Assembly: GCF_000499845.2 (NCBI RefSeq)
Contig: NC_023757.2
Location: 3,754,118-3,818,117, forward strand
Length of the DNA stretch: 64,000 nt
From: Phaseolus vulgaris
Taxonomy: Eukaryota > Streptophyta > Magnoliopsida > Fabales > Fabaceae
Reading direction: 5' to 3'
Shown: positions 25,335-36,952 of the stretch, in pieces
Numbering within the stretch: position 1 is the stretch's first letter
Layout: every line of letters begins with the position of its first letter
Program-made: the position numbers and the translations under genes
Notes under the pieces: model-generated
What the model was told of the DNA's origin: nothing
The model's input: the letters and a program-made list of their open reading frames with translations, nothing else
Databases searched by the model: none

Positions 25335-28300
25335 TCCCCCTCAAGTTGGAGCATGTAAGTCTTGAATGCCCAACTTGACCAAGATGGCTCCAAACTTTTT
25401 AGCACCGAGAGCTTTGTGAAAAAGTCAGCTAGTTGTGTATGTGTGGGCACATAGGATGGAAGAAGGCGCTTGTGAATGATTTCATCTCGAACAAAGTGGC
25501 AGTCAACTTCAATGTGTTTGGGGCGTTCGTGGAAGACCGGGTTTTTAGCAATGTGAAGTGCTGCTTGACTATCACAATAAAGACGAATTGGGTCAGGATG
25601 AGGAACATGTAGAGAAGCGAGAATGTCTTTAATCCACTTTAATTCTCGGGTGGTCTTAGCCATTGATCGATATTCAGCCTCAGCAGAGGAGGCAGAAACC
25701 GTTTGTTGTTTCTGGGTTTTCCAAGAGATTGGGGAAGTGCCGAGTTGAATAAACCATCCGGTGAGAGATTTCCGTGTCAGTGGACAACTTGCCCAATCAG
25801 AATCACACCACCCAAAGAGTTGTAAGTTGTTCTCTCGAGGTAGGAGTATTCCTTGTCCAGGATGCCCCTTTAAATATCGAACAACACGAAGAGCAGCTTG
25901 CCAATGCTCGAAGCGTGGATTTTGCATAAATTGAGATAAAGCTTGGACACTATAGGCAAGGTCAGGTCGAGTGAAACACATATAAACTAACCTCCCAGCA
26001 AGTCTACGATAAGTAGCCGGGTCAGAAAGAAAAGAACCAGTAGCGGAGCTCAATTTGTGATTTTCTTCTCATGGTGTAGTGGCGGGCTTCGCACCCAACA
26101 ATCCGACTTCAGTAATGATATCTAAGGCATATTTCCTCTGACAAAGGAAGATTCCGTTGGGGGAGCGAGCAACTTCAACCCCCAGGAAGTACTTGAGGCG
26201 GCCTAAATCTTTCATATGAAAGCATTGATTTAAGTAGCCTTTAAAACATTGGATGGCAGTACCATTATTCCCTACAATCACAAGATCATCAACGTAGACT
26301 AGCACAACCATCCGGTGAGAGATTTCCGTGTCAGTGGACAACTTGCCCAATCAGAATCACACCACCCAAAGAGTTGTAAGTTGTTCTCTCGAGGTAGGAG
26401 TATTCCTTGTCCAGGATGCCCCTTTAAATATCGAACAACACGAAGAGCAGCTTGCCAATGCTCGAAGCGTGGATTTTGCATAAATTGAGATAAAGCTTGG
26501 ACACTGTAGGCAAGGTCAGGTCGAGTGAAACACATATAAACTAACCTCCCAGCAAGTCTACGATAAGTAGCCGGGTCAGAAAGAAAAGAACCAGTAGCGG
26601 AGCTCAATTTGTGATTTTCTTCACATGGTGTAGTGGCGGGCTTCGCACCCAACAATCCGACTTCAGTAATGATATCTAAGGCATATTTCCTCTGACAAAG
26701 GAAGATTCCGTTGGGGGAGCGAGCAACTTCAACCCCCAGGAAGTACTTGAGGCGGCCTAAATCTTTCATATGAAAGCATTGATTTAAGTAGCCTTTAAAA
26801 CATTGGATGGCAGTACCATTATTCCCTACAATCACAAGATCATCAACGTAGACTAGCACAACCAACTGTATGTCATTATTATTGAGAGTAAACAGGGAAT
26901 GATCCTTCGGGGATTGTTGGAAGCTGTAACGAGTGAGAGAAGAAGATAGTTTAGCAAACCAACACCTGGGGGCCTGTCGGAGGCCATATAGAGACTTTTG
27001 AAGCTTGCACACTGCCCCTGGTTGAGATTCTTGGAAGCCAGGAGGGAGTTTCATATAAACTTCATCATCAAGATCACCATGGAGAAACGCATTGTGAACG
27101 TCCATCTGATGAAGCTCCCAATCTTTTGCGGCTGCTACTGCTAGAGTTGTGCGAATGGTTACCGTCTTTACGACAGGAGAAAACGTCTCGTTGTAATCCA
27201 AACCCTCCACTTGATGATTGCCAAGAATTACCAATCGAGCCTTGAATCTTTCAATTGTTCCATCCGAGTTGTATTTGATTTTGTAGATCCATTTACACCC
27301 AAGTGCCTTCTTTCCAGGAGGGAGAGCGGTGAGTTTCCAGGTGTCATTGAGTTCGAGAGCATGAATCTCCTGTGCCATAGCATCACGCCACCGGGGTTCT
27401 CGGACGGCTTGAGAAAAGAACAGGGGTTCCTGCTCGGTGTGTAAAGAGGCAAGAAAACTTTGATGATGGTTAGAAAAGGAATCACAATTCACAAAATCAT
27501 GTATAGGATACGAAACACCTGAGAATTCTGTTGAAGGAGGTGACGGAACAGAGGGGCTTGACGGTATCGTGGTGGCTGCGACAAAATCGCGTAACCGTAC
27601 GGAAGGCAGCTTCGCGCGATGCCCTCACCCAAGGGGAACCGCGGCCGTCAACGGTGGTGAAGAAACCGACGGCGCCGTCTCCGTCGGACGCGGCGGTGGA
27701 TCCGCGGGTAGCGTCGAGGCTTCTATACACGGATCGGAGTCGTTGATAGTGTGGTCGAAGTCATCTGTGAGGGTAGCATCCTCCTTGGCTGGGATGGGAG
27801 ATGCAATGGGTTGGTTGACGATGCATTCATCTAGGTTTGAGGAGGCAACTTCATGAAGAAAATGTGGGTCCGTTCCAGTTTCTAAAGAGTTGGCAATAAT
27901 TGGGTTTTGCAATGGTGGTGCAGTGTCCATCTTTTTGGCTTCAAAATATGGAAATTTATTTTCGAAAAAATGTACATCACGAGAGACAAAGAAAGTTTTT
28001 GTTTCCAAATCAAATAATTTCCTTCCTTTTTGGCCATATGGATACCCGACAAACACACATTTTCGGCTACGACTATCAAATTTATCCCGCTGTCTATTTT
28101 GATTATGAGCATAACATAATGAACCAAATACTCGTAAGTGCGCGTAGTTGGGTACACATCCATGGATCACTTCATAAGGGGTTTTTCCTTTTAGAATGGA
28201 GGATGGTGTGAGATTGATTAAGTAGCCTGCAGTCAAAATGCATTCCCCCCAAAATTTAATGGGAAGATTGCCTTGAAACCGTAATGCCCGAGCAACATTC

Positions 28301-29483
28301 AGAATATGCCGATGCTTGCGTTCGACGCGTCCATTTTGTTGCGGGGTCCCGACACAGGAAGTTTGGTGAATGATACCTTGTTGAATGAAATATTGTTTTA
28401 GACACATGAATTCGGTTCCATTGTCAGAGCGAACCATTTTAACACATTTTATGTATTGCCTCTCAACGAGTGTGAAATTTTTTTTCAAAGTCACTGATAC
28501 CTCTGTTTTTTCTTTTAACAAATAGATCCAAACTGCCCGTGAACATCATCCACAATTGTCAAAAAATATGAAGCACCACAGGATGAAGGAGTTTTATAAG
28601 GACCCCATAAGTCACAATGAATTAAATCAAAAATATTCAAAGCTTGATGCGCACTTAAGAAAAACTTATCTCTCGTTTGTTTCGATTTTTCACAAACTTC
28701 ACAAACTGTATTCAACTCATCACGAGTACATTTCCCACTTATATCAGGAAGCATTTGCACAATCTGAAATGACGGATGTCCTAATCTTTGGTGCCAAAGT
28801 GCTAGTTGATTTTCCATCTTGACATGACATGCTTGAGTCTTCCGTACCCCACGATACCAATAAAGCCCATCTTTCCGTTCACCTGCTCCAATCAGCGTCC
28901 TCGAAGTGCGGTCCTGTATAATACACAATTTATCAGTGAATGTTACAACACAATTTTCTTCATCCGTTAATTGAGGTACTGAAAGTAAATTGCATTTTAA
29001 TTTGGGAACATAAAGGACATTTTTCAATTCAAGTCCTTCTTCAAGAGTCACTGTTCCCTGTTCGCAAGCTAGAACACTGTCAATAATCCACAAATCCCAA
29101 ATGCTCTTACCAGTCATTTTCTCTGATTCATTTGATTTTTGTTTGCTGATCATATCAACCAGTACCTTCCATTGTTCATTGGTCAGACCTGCCATCTCAA
29201 GTTTCTTGTCGTCATTGTTGGCTTGACTGTTGCTTCCACTAGCGTGTGCCACATTTGCACGTGTCGGGTTACCTTTGTTTCGCATCCCTTGGCGTCCCCT
29301 GCCGTTCCATTTGCCTTCACTTTTTGGTCTGTCACCCCACCATTCGGGATATCCGATCAATTGGAAGCATCCCTTCATGTCATGACCATTTTTACCGCAA
29401 TGACTGCACGTCATTAATTTTTCTACCATATCTCCACGCCCTTTTTCTTTGTAGTTGGCCTGCATCGTGAGACCCACGACCAA
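25310..29483 (-). pseudogene. copia pol (protease, integrase, reverse transcriptase, RNase H), broken
   Basis: Reading down from 29483: zinc knuckle CSHCGKNGHDMKGC, protease remnant ending at DLWIIDS, GAG-pre-integrase LWHQRLGHPS, integrase (HCDLWGPYKTPSS, SDNGTEF, GTPQQNGRVERKHRHIL), reverse transcriptase ([33 protein letters not shown]) and RNase H ([31 protein letters not shown]). Frames change near 28515-28521 inside integrase and near 27490-27625 between integrase and reverse transcriptase. The sequence after the protease DS jumps straight to VLACEQGTVTLEEG, so the usual active-site glycine and following region are gone. A tandem duplication repeats the end of reverse transcriptase and the start of RNase H. 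Confidence 0.93.
25757..26864. repeat. 554-bp tandem duplication within copia pol
   Basis: Units 25757-26310 and 26311-26864 are almost identical. AACCA stands at the left edge, the junction and the right edge (25752-25756, 26306-26310, 26860-26864). I saw two differences, one of which turns a TGT codon into TGA in the left unit. Because 554 is not a multiple of three, the duplication also shifts the frame. Confidence 0.93.
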
Positions 29484-30228
29484 CCCCTTTCTTCCGTTGA
29501 TTTGGCCATCATTCTCACTCTTTCTTCTTGTACCAACATAGCATATACGCGGTTCAGAGACGACAATGGATCTGAGGCCAGAATGTTTGATCTTACTGTC
29601 CCGTAGCTTGCGTCATCCAACCCCATAAGGAGTTGATGAACCTTCTCCTCCTCCCTTCGTTTTTCCAACTGAGCACCAATCCCACACTTGCATCCACCAC
29701 ACGTACAAGATGGAATTTTGTCACTGTTAGCAAGCTCATCCCAAAGGACCTTCAATTTTTCAAAGTAAGTTGCCACCACCATTCCCTCCTGCTTGCATCT
29801 TGACAATTCCGACCTTAGTTGTTGAATTCTAGGTCCATTCACGATCGAGAATCTTTCTTTAATGTCTTCCCACAAGTTATGTGCAGTCTCAGCATATGCT
29901 ACTGTGGATCGTAAGCTTGGTTCAATGGTGTTTAGAATCCAAGATACAATCATGGACTGCACGGTCCACCAATCTTCAAGGTCGGGTGCCTCATCCTCTG
30001 GTTGGATATGTGTTCCATCAATGAAGCCCCATTTTCTCCGGGCACGAAGCGAGATCTTTACTGTTCTTGCCCATTCGTCGTAATTTTCTCCGCGCAATTG
30101 GACTTGCATGATTATGTTTCCGGGATTTTCACTCGCGTTGAGATCATATGACGAGTAGGTCTTCTTAGCACCTCCTCCTTCGTGCTCTCTGCTTTGTTGG
30201 CATTATTCTTTTCTGGTGCATCTGCCAT
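29423..30228 (-). pseudogene. copia gag
   Basis: The main frame 30109-29423 carries a UBN2-type gag (LRGENYDEWARTVKISLRAR, SELSRCKQEGMVVATYFEKL, LMGLDDASYGTVRSNIL). The likely original start is the ATG at 30226-30228 (MADAPEKNNANK). A single-base frame change near 30190 separates that start from the main frame, where SYDLNASENPGN leads into the gag body. Confidence 0.85.
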
Positions 30229-30279
30229 GGTTGTGCACCGTTGCCTTTGCTTTGTGTTTGTCGGGTATCAGAGTTTTGT

Positions 30280-30291
30280 GCTCTGATACCA
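30280..30291 (-). promoter_or_regulatory. primer-binding site for initiator tRNA-Met
   Basis: On the minus strand TGGTATCAGAGC follows the 5' LTR directly, the standard copia primer site. Confidence 0.95.
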
Positions 30292-30527
30292 TGAAAGAAT
30301 ATTCTCTGTTTTATTCAATCTGCCTTTCATCTATAGCAATGATACATATATATATAACCATAGTATTAGAACCGTACAGAACCGTAGATTCTTTTCCTAA
30401 CATAACATCTGTAATTAAGTCTAATTATAGACCCATTAATAGTGATTATATTCCTATAATTAAGTCTAATTATAGACTCATTAATAGTGATTATATTCCT
30501 GTAATTAACAATGTTTGTCCGGTAATA
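30292..30527 (-). repeat. 5' LTR of the copia element
   Basis: A 236-bp LTR, nearly identical to 25080-25334. The right edge GGTAATA is followed by ATTAC at 30528-30532, matching the left target duplication. Confidence 0.92.
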
Positions 30528-30865
30528 ATTACTGAAATCATTTATAGGTTTTATAACTTCATATAACTACCCCTCAGTATCGATGAATAAGTATTATAAA
30601 AAATTTGAAATAAAAATAGCATAACAAAATTGATAATCAACTAACTTTAATTTGAGCATATGATTCTTCATGAAAAATATCCAGTTGATCTTAATTTTGT
30701 TTAGGATGTAGTACATTAGCAACAAGTTTTCTTCATTCAGCATTACATGGTTTTGTCGTGGAATAATAAATGTCAACAACCTTCCATTAAGCTTCAAGTC
30801 TCCAACATGAAAACCTCTCTTATAAAGGCATTCAATTTTATTATTATTTTTATATATTGCTATTA

Positions 30866-30899
<34 letters not shown>

Positions 30900-31010
30900 T
30901 TATGATTTATTTTGATTATTATTATTATTTTATAAATTTATTTTGATTATTATTATTATTATCATTTTATAAATTTATTTTAGTTATTATCATTACTAAT
31001 TTATTATTAT
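30866..31010. repeat. (ATT)n microsatellite, interrupted
   Basis: The longest uninterrupted run is about 11 units at 30866-30899, followed by shorter runs broken by tttta and ttgatt. Confidence 0.85.
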
Positions 31011-31470
31011 TAATTTTCTTATTATTATTATATAAAATTTTACATATGACTATTATATTTTATTATTATTACTATTTAAATTATTATTATATCATTTTAT
31101 ATTATTATATTATAGTCGTTATATTATATGTATAACATATAAAATAATTGATCATATTTTATATAATTAATTATTTTATTTTCACATGTTTCAGTTCCGT
31201 AACTTGAACTACTATGTCCTTTTGCACTTCTAAATATTTTTTATTCCATGCATAATCAAAGCTGAAACTACAAATATGTGAAAGCTAAATTAATATGAAT
31301 AATGTAGTTATGGAAAAGAATATAATATCATACATAGCAATAATGAGAAAATGTGGATTAAATTTGTAAACATTTGTATATGCATAAGAGAACTTTTTAA
31401 TAAAAAAATAAAAAAAATAATAGTATTAGAATAGTCCAATCCATATAAAAAAACCTAAAATATAAAAGAG

Positions 31471-31474
31471 TATA

Positions 31475-31539
<65 letters not shown>
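31471..31539. repeat. (TA)n microsatellite
   Basis: About 69 bp of TA repeats with one interruption near 31480. Confidence 0.95.
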
Positions 31540-31541
<2 letters not shown>

Positions 31542-32569
31542 CCTTCTATTCCAAAATCAAATTCTTCTTAATGAAAAGAGAAATAAGATTTTCAATTCCA
31601 GATTCTTGCATCTAGAGTTGAATGGATACAAACTTGTATTTTACTTGTGGCCAAAAATTAATTTGCAAAAGACAAAAAAAGCTGCAAGGAGAATTATTAG
31701 TTAATAGATTCCAAACATTCAAGTGGATGAAGACATCATTCTGAATATGAAAATATATATTTGAATATTTATGTTTAATCCACACCCAAACTTTTATTTG
31801 TGTCACTGTAAAAATTTTTTTGTATCCACCACTTTAGTTCTAAAGATAATAATTGTCCTATGATTTTAAATATTCCAAATTACCTCCAATCACATGCATT
31901 TCCATATGTTATTTCCTTTTTGAATAATAAGTGACTTATGTTCTCAAAATGTATATCTATATCCCTCATCTATTAATTATTTGTTGTTATTAATTATTTG
32001 TTGTTATAATTCTACCAATGATTACCCTTCATAAAAAACTTAGTCAAAGATAAAACTTTTAATTTTCAAAATTAATGGAAAGAAAACTCTTTGGTTAAAA
32101 GGTGTTATTAGTAATAACTTTGAATAAGCTGATTTAACTCTATATGATTTGTTATCACCACCCTTCCACATCTCTTCAACTTTTTTCTCTAACATATACA
32201 AGAATAATTACAATGAATATTCTTATAATTCTGTCTTCGTTGTTCAACTTAAATAAGTGAAAACAAACGTGGAAAATCCATACTCTTCCTCTTACATGAA
32301 CAACATTCATGCGGAAACAAAAAAACAGTCTTAATAATTGGAAGAATATTTGATGTTCTAGACGACACACCCAAAGTAACAACCTAATATGCAACTTTAC
32401 GCAATGACTCCTAGTGGCAATCTCTTTCATCTTTATAAGCACAACATTAGACTGTCTGACTGTAATTCTCAACCCGAGGTTCTAAACTTCCACATGCATG
32501 TCAGAATGTATTGTCCATAGGGTATCTTAGGGATCGCAACTCAATCTACAAAAACATGTTTTCAGTCCA

Positions 32570-32760
32570 CACGTTTCTTCAAAGGAGAAGCATCATTACG
32601 TTTCAGCCTTAAATTTCAAAAGTGCGATCACCCTTCGTCACACTCATGGTCCCAAAACCAGATATCCTTCTAATCAGTGACACAAGCATCAAAATCAGAA
32701 AGTGTGATTGTGCTTGCAGATGGTGGGTTGATCACGCCCACCAAACAACCCACTTATTAC
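32570..32760 (+). repeat. dispersed repeat, copy 2
   Basis: Matches 18120-18340 in order and orientation with many substitutions. The family is unknown. Confidence 0.5.
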
Positions 32761-33334
32761 AATGAATGCGTGGAAACAAAAATAAGTGAGTGATTTCATA
32801 GTATTTCATGATAAAAGTATATACTTAAATAAATTATTATGTTAATTATTTATTATTTTTACTCAAAAATAAATATTTAAGGGATACAACATTATTTACT
32901 TTACTTATTTGGTTTTTTAATTTATTTTTTTCATTTGGTACTCTTAGTTTTAAGAATTTTAATCATGTATCCTCGTATTTTTAATTAGATCTAATTTGAC
33001 CCTTTCCGTCAATACCATTCGTATAGAATGTTTATATATACAATTTTTCTCTTAATAATGATGTGCGATGTGTGAATATTTAGTATATAAATTGAATCAG
33101 AAGTTCCTAGCTTAATAATAAGAATGTAGCTTAGAGGAGCGAGAGAATAACAATGGTATAGAAAATAGCATAAATCCACAAGTTCACATGGATACGAAAG
33201 ACACAACAGAGGAGAAATTGTATCAAAGGTTTTCCAGGCTATACCCGCATGGCATTAAAAAAATAAATAGAATTCATAGAAAAATAATTTATTTACTTCC
33301 ATGTATCTATGGAAATATAAGCATAAATTACAAT
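32761..33334. other. AT-rich intergenic DNA
   Basis: Nothing recognised. Confidence 0.4.
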
Positions 33335-33823
33335 TAGGGATGATAATGCGGACTGATCCACATAGGTTTGTTTTGCATTTGGTCTATCCTGCATAGAATA
33401 TGTGGAGTGATCATACTAACCCATTCCGCATAAGGATCACTTGCAGTTTGGGGTCGTCTGCATAAGAAATACTTTTTAAAAAAATGAATAAATTTAATTA
33501 TTTTCTTTGTTTAGATGCATTAGGAAAATGATCTCACAATATTATTCTCACGACACATACTTAATAACATGCGAGTAAAAATTCCGGAATATGAAATATG
33601 AGGTTGCATGAAGAAATATGAGGGTGCAAAAAGAAAATTATAGATTTTTAAGTTAGCAGGTCATGCGAGTCAACTTGCTCTATCCCACACTTTGTCCGTG
33701 CGAGCTGTGGGTTATGCGGGGCGAGCCTAAGCGACCCAGCGGGTTGGAATAGACAGCCCACCCGCCTTTTTCTTAACGGGTTGCGGATCAGCCCGCCCAA
33801 CACACTCTACTTTGCCATTCCTA
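33335..33823. mobile_element. hAT-like MITE, 489 bp
   Basis: The ends TAGGGATGATAATG and TTTGCCATTCCTA are imperfect inverted repeats. The flanks ATTACAAT (33327-33334) and ACTACAAT (33824-33831) match at 7 of 8 positions, as expected for hAT 8-bp target duplications. The interior is rich in gcggg/cccgc motifs and has no ORF. A partial relative is at 50650-50815. Confidence 0.65.
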
Positions 33824-33831
33824 ACTACAAT

Positions 33832-34508
33832 CTAATTTCATTGTCTCACACCTTCGTTTCATTGAAAATTACATAACTTGATGAAAATGAATGCTCTATT
33901 AACAATTTGGACTTCATAAACAACAAGATGATGAAAAAAACTGTAACACCTAAAAATAAATAGTTTCAAATAAAGTATTGAAAGTGCATTCAAGGATAAT
34001 TAGAAATAAATTTAAGAACATAGAAATTGAGTTTAGAGAGTTCTTGGTGTTTTAGACTGTATGTCGCAAAAACAAAGACTAGAATGTCTAACATGAAGAC
34101 AAAGACTATACCATTTAGTGTGTCTAGCAGATTGAACTCCAATGAGACCCTCTAATAAGTTTAACATATAAAATTGTCTAACATGTTCAACTCTGTGAGA
34201 CTACCTTGCACGTTGTAGTACTGTCTAACTGGTTAATAGTGTCGATTGTCTAACAATTATATTTTAACATTTGCACATAAAGAAGCTTTTTTTTAATTCT
34301 TAACATATTTTATAGTGTTTGTTTTCATCGAATCCTCATAGACTCTCTTATCATGAGATTATTTTGTGGGGTATTAGATTGTCTAACAGTGACTAGACCA
34401 TCTAACCTCTTAATGTCATGGACTATATACAGTCCTCCCTATAGCTAGCGTCCACTGGGAAGATATAAACACATACTTTATTTTGCATATCCCACTAGAA
34501 CCCAAAAG
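33832..34508. other. intergenic DNA with repeat scraps
   Basis: Motifs such as 'tgtctaac' recur through 34090-34410, suggesting decayed LTR DNA. No gene was recognised. Confidence 0.3.
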
Positions 34509-34790
34509 GGTTATGACTTTATCTTTGTGGTGGTGCACCATTTTCGTAAGATGACTCATTTTATTCCTTGTCACAAAGTAAATGATGTTAGCTACATCTC
34601 AAGACTATTTTTCAAAGAGGTTGTCAGAATGCATGGTCTACCCAAGACTATAGTGTTTGATAGGGATGCTAATTTTGCCAGCCAATTTTGGAAAACTCTT
34701 TAGATAAGGCTTAGATTTGTACTCTACCACATGTCGTCCTCAAACTAATGGACATACTGAGGTAGTAAATAGGCTGAAGGTGAAGTTGGC
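34509..34790 (+). pseudogene. Ty3/gypsy integrase fragment
   Basis: The frame reads [21 protein letters not shown], then [24 protein letters not shown] and FWKTL. This is the gypsy integrase core around the second catalytic aspartate; the following PQTNGHTEVVNR block needs a frame change. Only this fragment remains. Confidence 0.8.
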
Positions 34791-36120
34791 TCTAGAATGG
34801 GGGGTAATGGAGTCTGAACTCAAATTGCGAAGTTAAAGACAATATAAAACAACGTCTAACAAGCAAGGATGAAAGAAAAGTAGACACAAATATATATTGG
34901 TTCACCTTACCACTTAGGCTATCCAGTCCCCTTAAGAAACTCACTTAAGAGTTTTTCACTAACCAAACACTCTAGTTACAACGAGTTTCAAAACCTCTCC
35001 ACGAACAAGTATTCTAAATCTCTCCACTACAAGTATTCTCCATCTCTCTAGGTACAAGTATTCTCCACCTCTCCAAGTACTAGTATTATCCACCTCTCCA
35101 AGTATAAGTATTTTAACATTTCTAGGTACATCAAGTATTTTGACCTCTCTAGGTACACCAAGTATTCTACACCTCTCAAGGTTAACTAGTTTTATTCTCC
35201 CACTAAGACTAAGGCCTTTTAAGATATGAGAAAAAAAACACTCTCAAAAGTGAGAACAATTAAAGCTCATTAGGTATACTTCACAGAGTGAAGAATTTAC
35301 AATGGATAACACACAACCCAACAAACTAGAATCTTTATGTACAGTAGATGTGAATATTGTGTCTTATAAAAATCATTTTTCTTTCTTCGTTGTTATTCAC
35401 TTCTATCTCTTTTTTTTCCTTATTCAGCTTGAGTATTTTATCTAGTCTTCAAGAATTATGACCATTGAAGGTTGTAAATAGCAAGTCTTAAAAGACAACG
35501 GAAATCTCATTCTACATTTCATCACTTTGCCTTTAGATGCTCAAGAAGAAAATGTCTTGTACAAATATTTCTATACTTGAGTTCTTTTGTACATTAACTC
35601 TTGAATCTCCAATACATGAATACTGCATAAATCTCGCATTGTAGTATCTTCATTTTACCATTAGATGCTTTATAACGTAACTTTTGCTTTGATGATATCT
35701 TGTACGTCTTGACCAATTAATATCACATCGTTTAACTTTGAAATCTTTCTTTACTTGTAAATTTTTGAAGGTTGAAGTTTGAATATTCTATACTTAATGT
35801 TTGCATAAGTCTCGTCTTACTCTTCATTATTTCATATTCGACACTCTAAAAGGAAACTTTTAATCTAAAGATTTTTTGTGCATCTTGAACATTTATCGGT
35901 TAACATTGAACTTTGAAATCCTTCTATATTTTGTATATCTTTAAATGTCAAAGTTTGATTCTACTATAATCTTCAAGTTTGCTTGAATATTGTTCTCTAA
36001 CACCTTAATTTTCCTATTAGACGCTTTATATGGAAACTCTAAATTTGATCTTTTTGGACATTTTTTGTGTTGTAAACATTTTCTGGAAACAATTTGAAGT
36101 TCATAATCAAGAATAATCAT
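34790..36120 (-). mobile_element. SIRE-like LTR remnant, reverse orientation
   Basis: Starts at ctctagaatggggggtaatgg, the reverse complement of the LTR end style at 13890-13912. It includes 'ttggttcaccttaccactta' and then short tandem repeats of about 25 bp (caagtattctccacctctc) at 34990-35180. From about 35500 to 36110, longer units of roughly 180 bp recur (ttagatgctttat / ttagacgctttat). No coding sequence. Confidence 0.45.
34990..35180. repeat. minisatellite, approximately 25-bp unit
   Basis: Six to seven imperfect units around 'acaagtattctccacctctc'. The same array type is present at 36610-36720. Confidence 0.65.
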
Positions 36121-36429
36121 CATTAAATTCAATGGGTAATATCATATACATTTAATTTTTAGAATGTCATTGTAAGAGACCTTCTATGCCAGACAATTTT
36201 ATGATAACTTGAATTCAAAAACTTTTTAGGTTTGTATAAATTATAAATGTGGAAGTAAATCAGACTTGGACTAAGATTTATTCTTAAAACTTAATTTCAA
36301 AATTAGATTGGATCTTTAATCAATCATATCTCTATTTTTTAAAAACATTCTTAATAACCACGACGTTTTTGAAAACTTTCAAGTACTAGTATAATTTTGA
36401 TTGTTGAAGTGTATCAATATAAAATAGTT

Positions 36430-36850
36430 TATAATAGAGTCAGAAGGGAGTTGAATTGAGCCTAAACTCAATTTTCCTTTTATCAATCACGATAAAATTC
36501 AAATTATAAAAGAACAGGGATAGAAAAAATTATATACACAAGGATTTATACTGGTTCACCCCAAACACTAGGGTTACGTTTAGTCGCCTTAAGCTCTCAA
36601 CTTAAGAGCCTTAAGTATTATACACCTCTCCAAGTAAAAGTATTATCCACCTCTCTAGGTATACAAGTATTCTACGCCTCTTTAGGTACACAAGTATTCT
36701 ACACCTCTTTAGGTAACAAGTCTTAATCTCCCTCTAAGACTAAGACCTCTCAACAAGTGAGAGAAACACTCTTGACAAGAGAGAAAATAGTGAAAGGTCA
36801 CAAGGTAATCTTCACATGATGAAGAATTTACAATGCAAGGCTCACTCCCC
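36430..36850 (-). mobile_element. second SIRE-like LTR copy, reverse orientation
   Basis: Starts near gtcagaagggagttgaattg and repeats the order seen at 34790-35290: 'ggttcacccca', the 25-bp minisatellite, then 'ctctcaacaagtgagag'. It lies about 1.6 kb from its relative in the same orientation. Confidence 0.45.
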
Positions 36851-36952
36851 AAACTATGAGTGCTCTAAATAGCAGATATGAAACATTCTCTCATAACACT
36901 AATTCTGGGAGAGGTAGGAGGGAGACGAACACCATTCCATATGCTAATGGAG

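Larger units (their letters stand above)
25080..30527 (-). mobile_element. complete but defective Ty1-copia retrotransposon
   Basis: A 5,448-bp element on the minus strand: 5' LTR 30292-30527, primer-binding site 30280-30291, gag, protease-integrase-reverse transcriptase-RNase H, polypurine tract at 25335-25346, 3' LTR 25080-25334. Copia order is shown by integrase lying before reverse transcriptase. ATTAC flanks both ends. The LTRs differ by few substitutions and small indels, so insertion looks fairly recent. Several frameshifts, a protease deletion and a 554-bp duplication in pol make it non-autonomous. Confidence 0.95.
30533..32560. other. AT-rich intergenic DNA
   Basis: Holds the two microsatellites listed separately. 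No gene was recognised. Confidence 0.45.

Noticed and set aside
26069..26350. Separate 93-codon reverse-transcriptase-like gene
   Set aside because: It is the left unit of the 554-bp tandem duplication in copia pol, not a separate gene.
27211..27856. Plus-strand ORFs inside the copia element
   Set aside because: Antisense to the reverse transcriptase and integrase region.
30280..30291. Initiator tRNA-Met-like sequence
   Set aside because: Only the primer-binding complement of the tRNA 3' end next to an LTR, not a tRNA gene.
30216..30566. A 116-codon ORF at the copia 5' end
   Set aside because: It runs through the LTR and primer site antisense to the element, so it is a chance frame.
31471..31539. 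Possible AT-rich origin or matrix-attachment site
   Set aside because: A plain TA microsatellite; nothing in the sequence supports a replication or attachment role.
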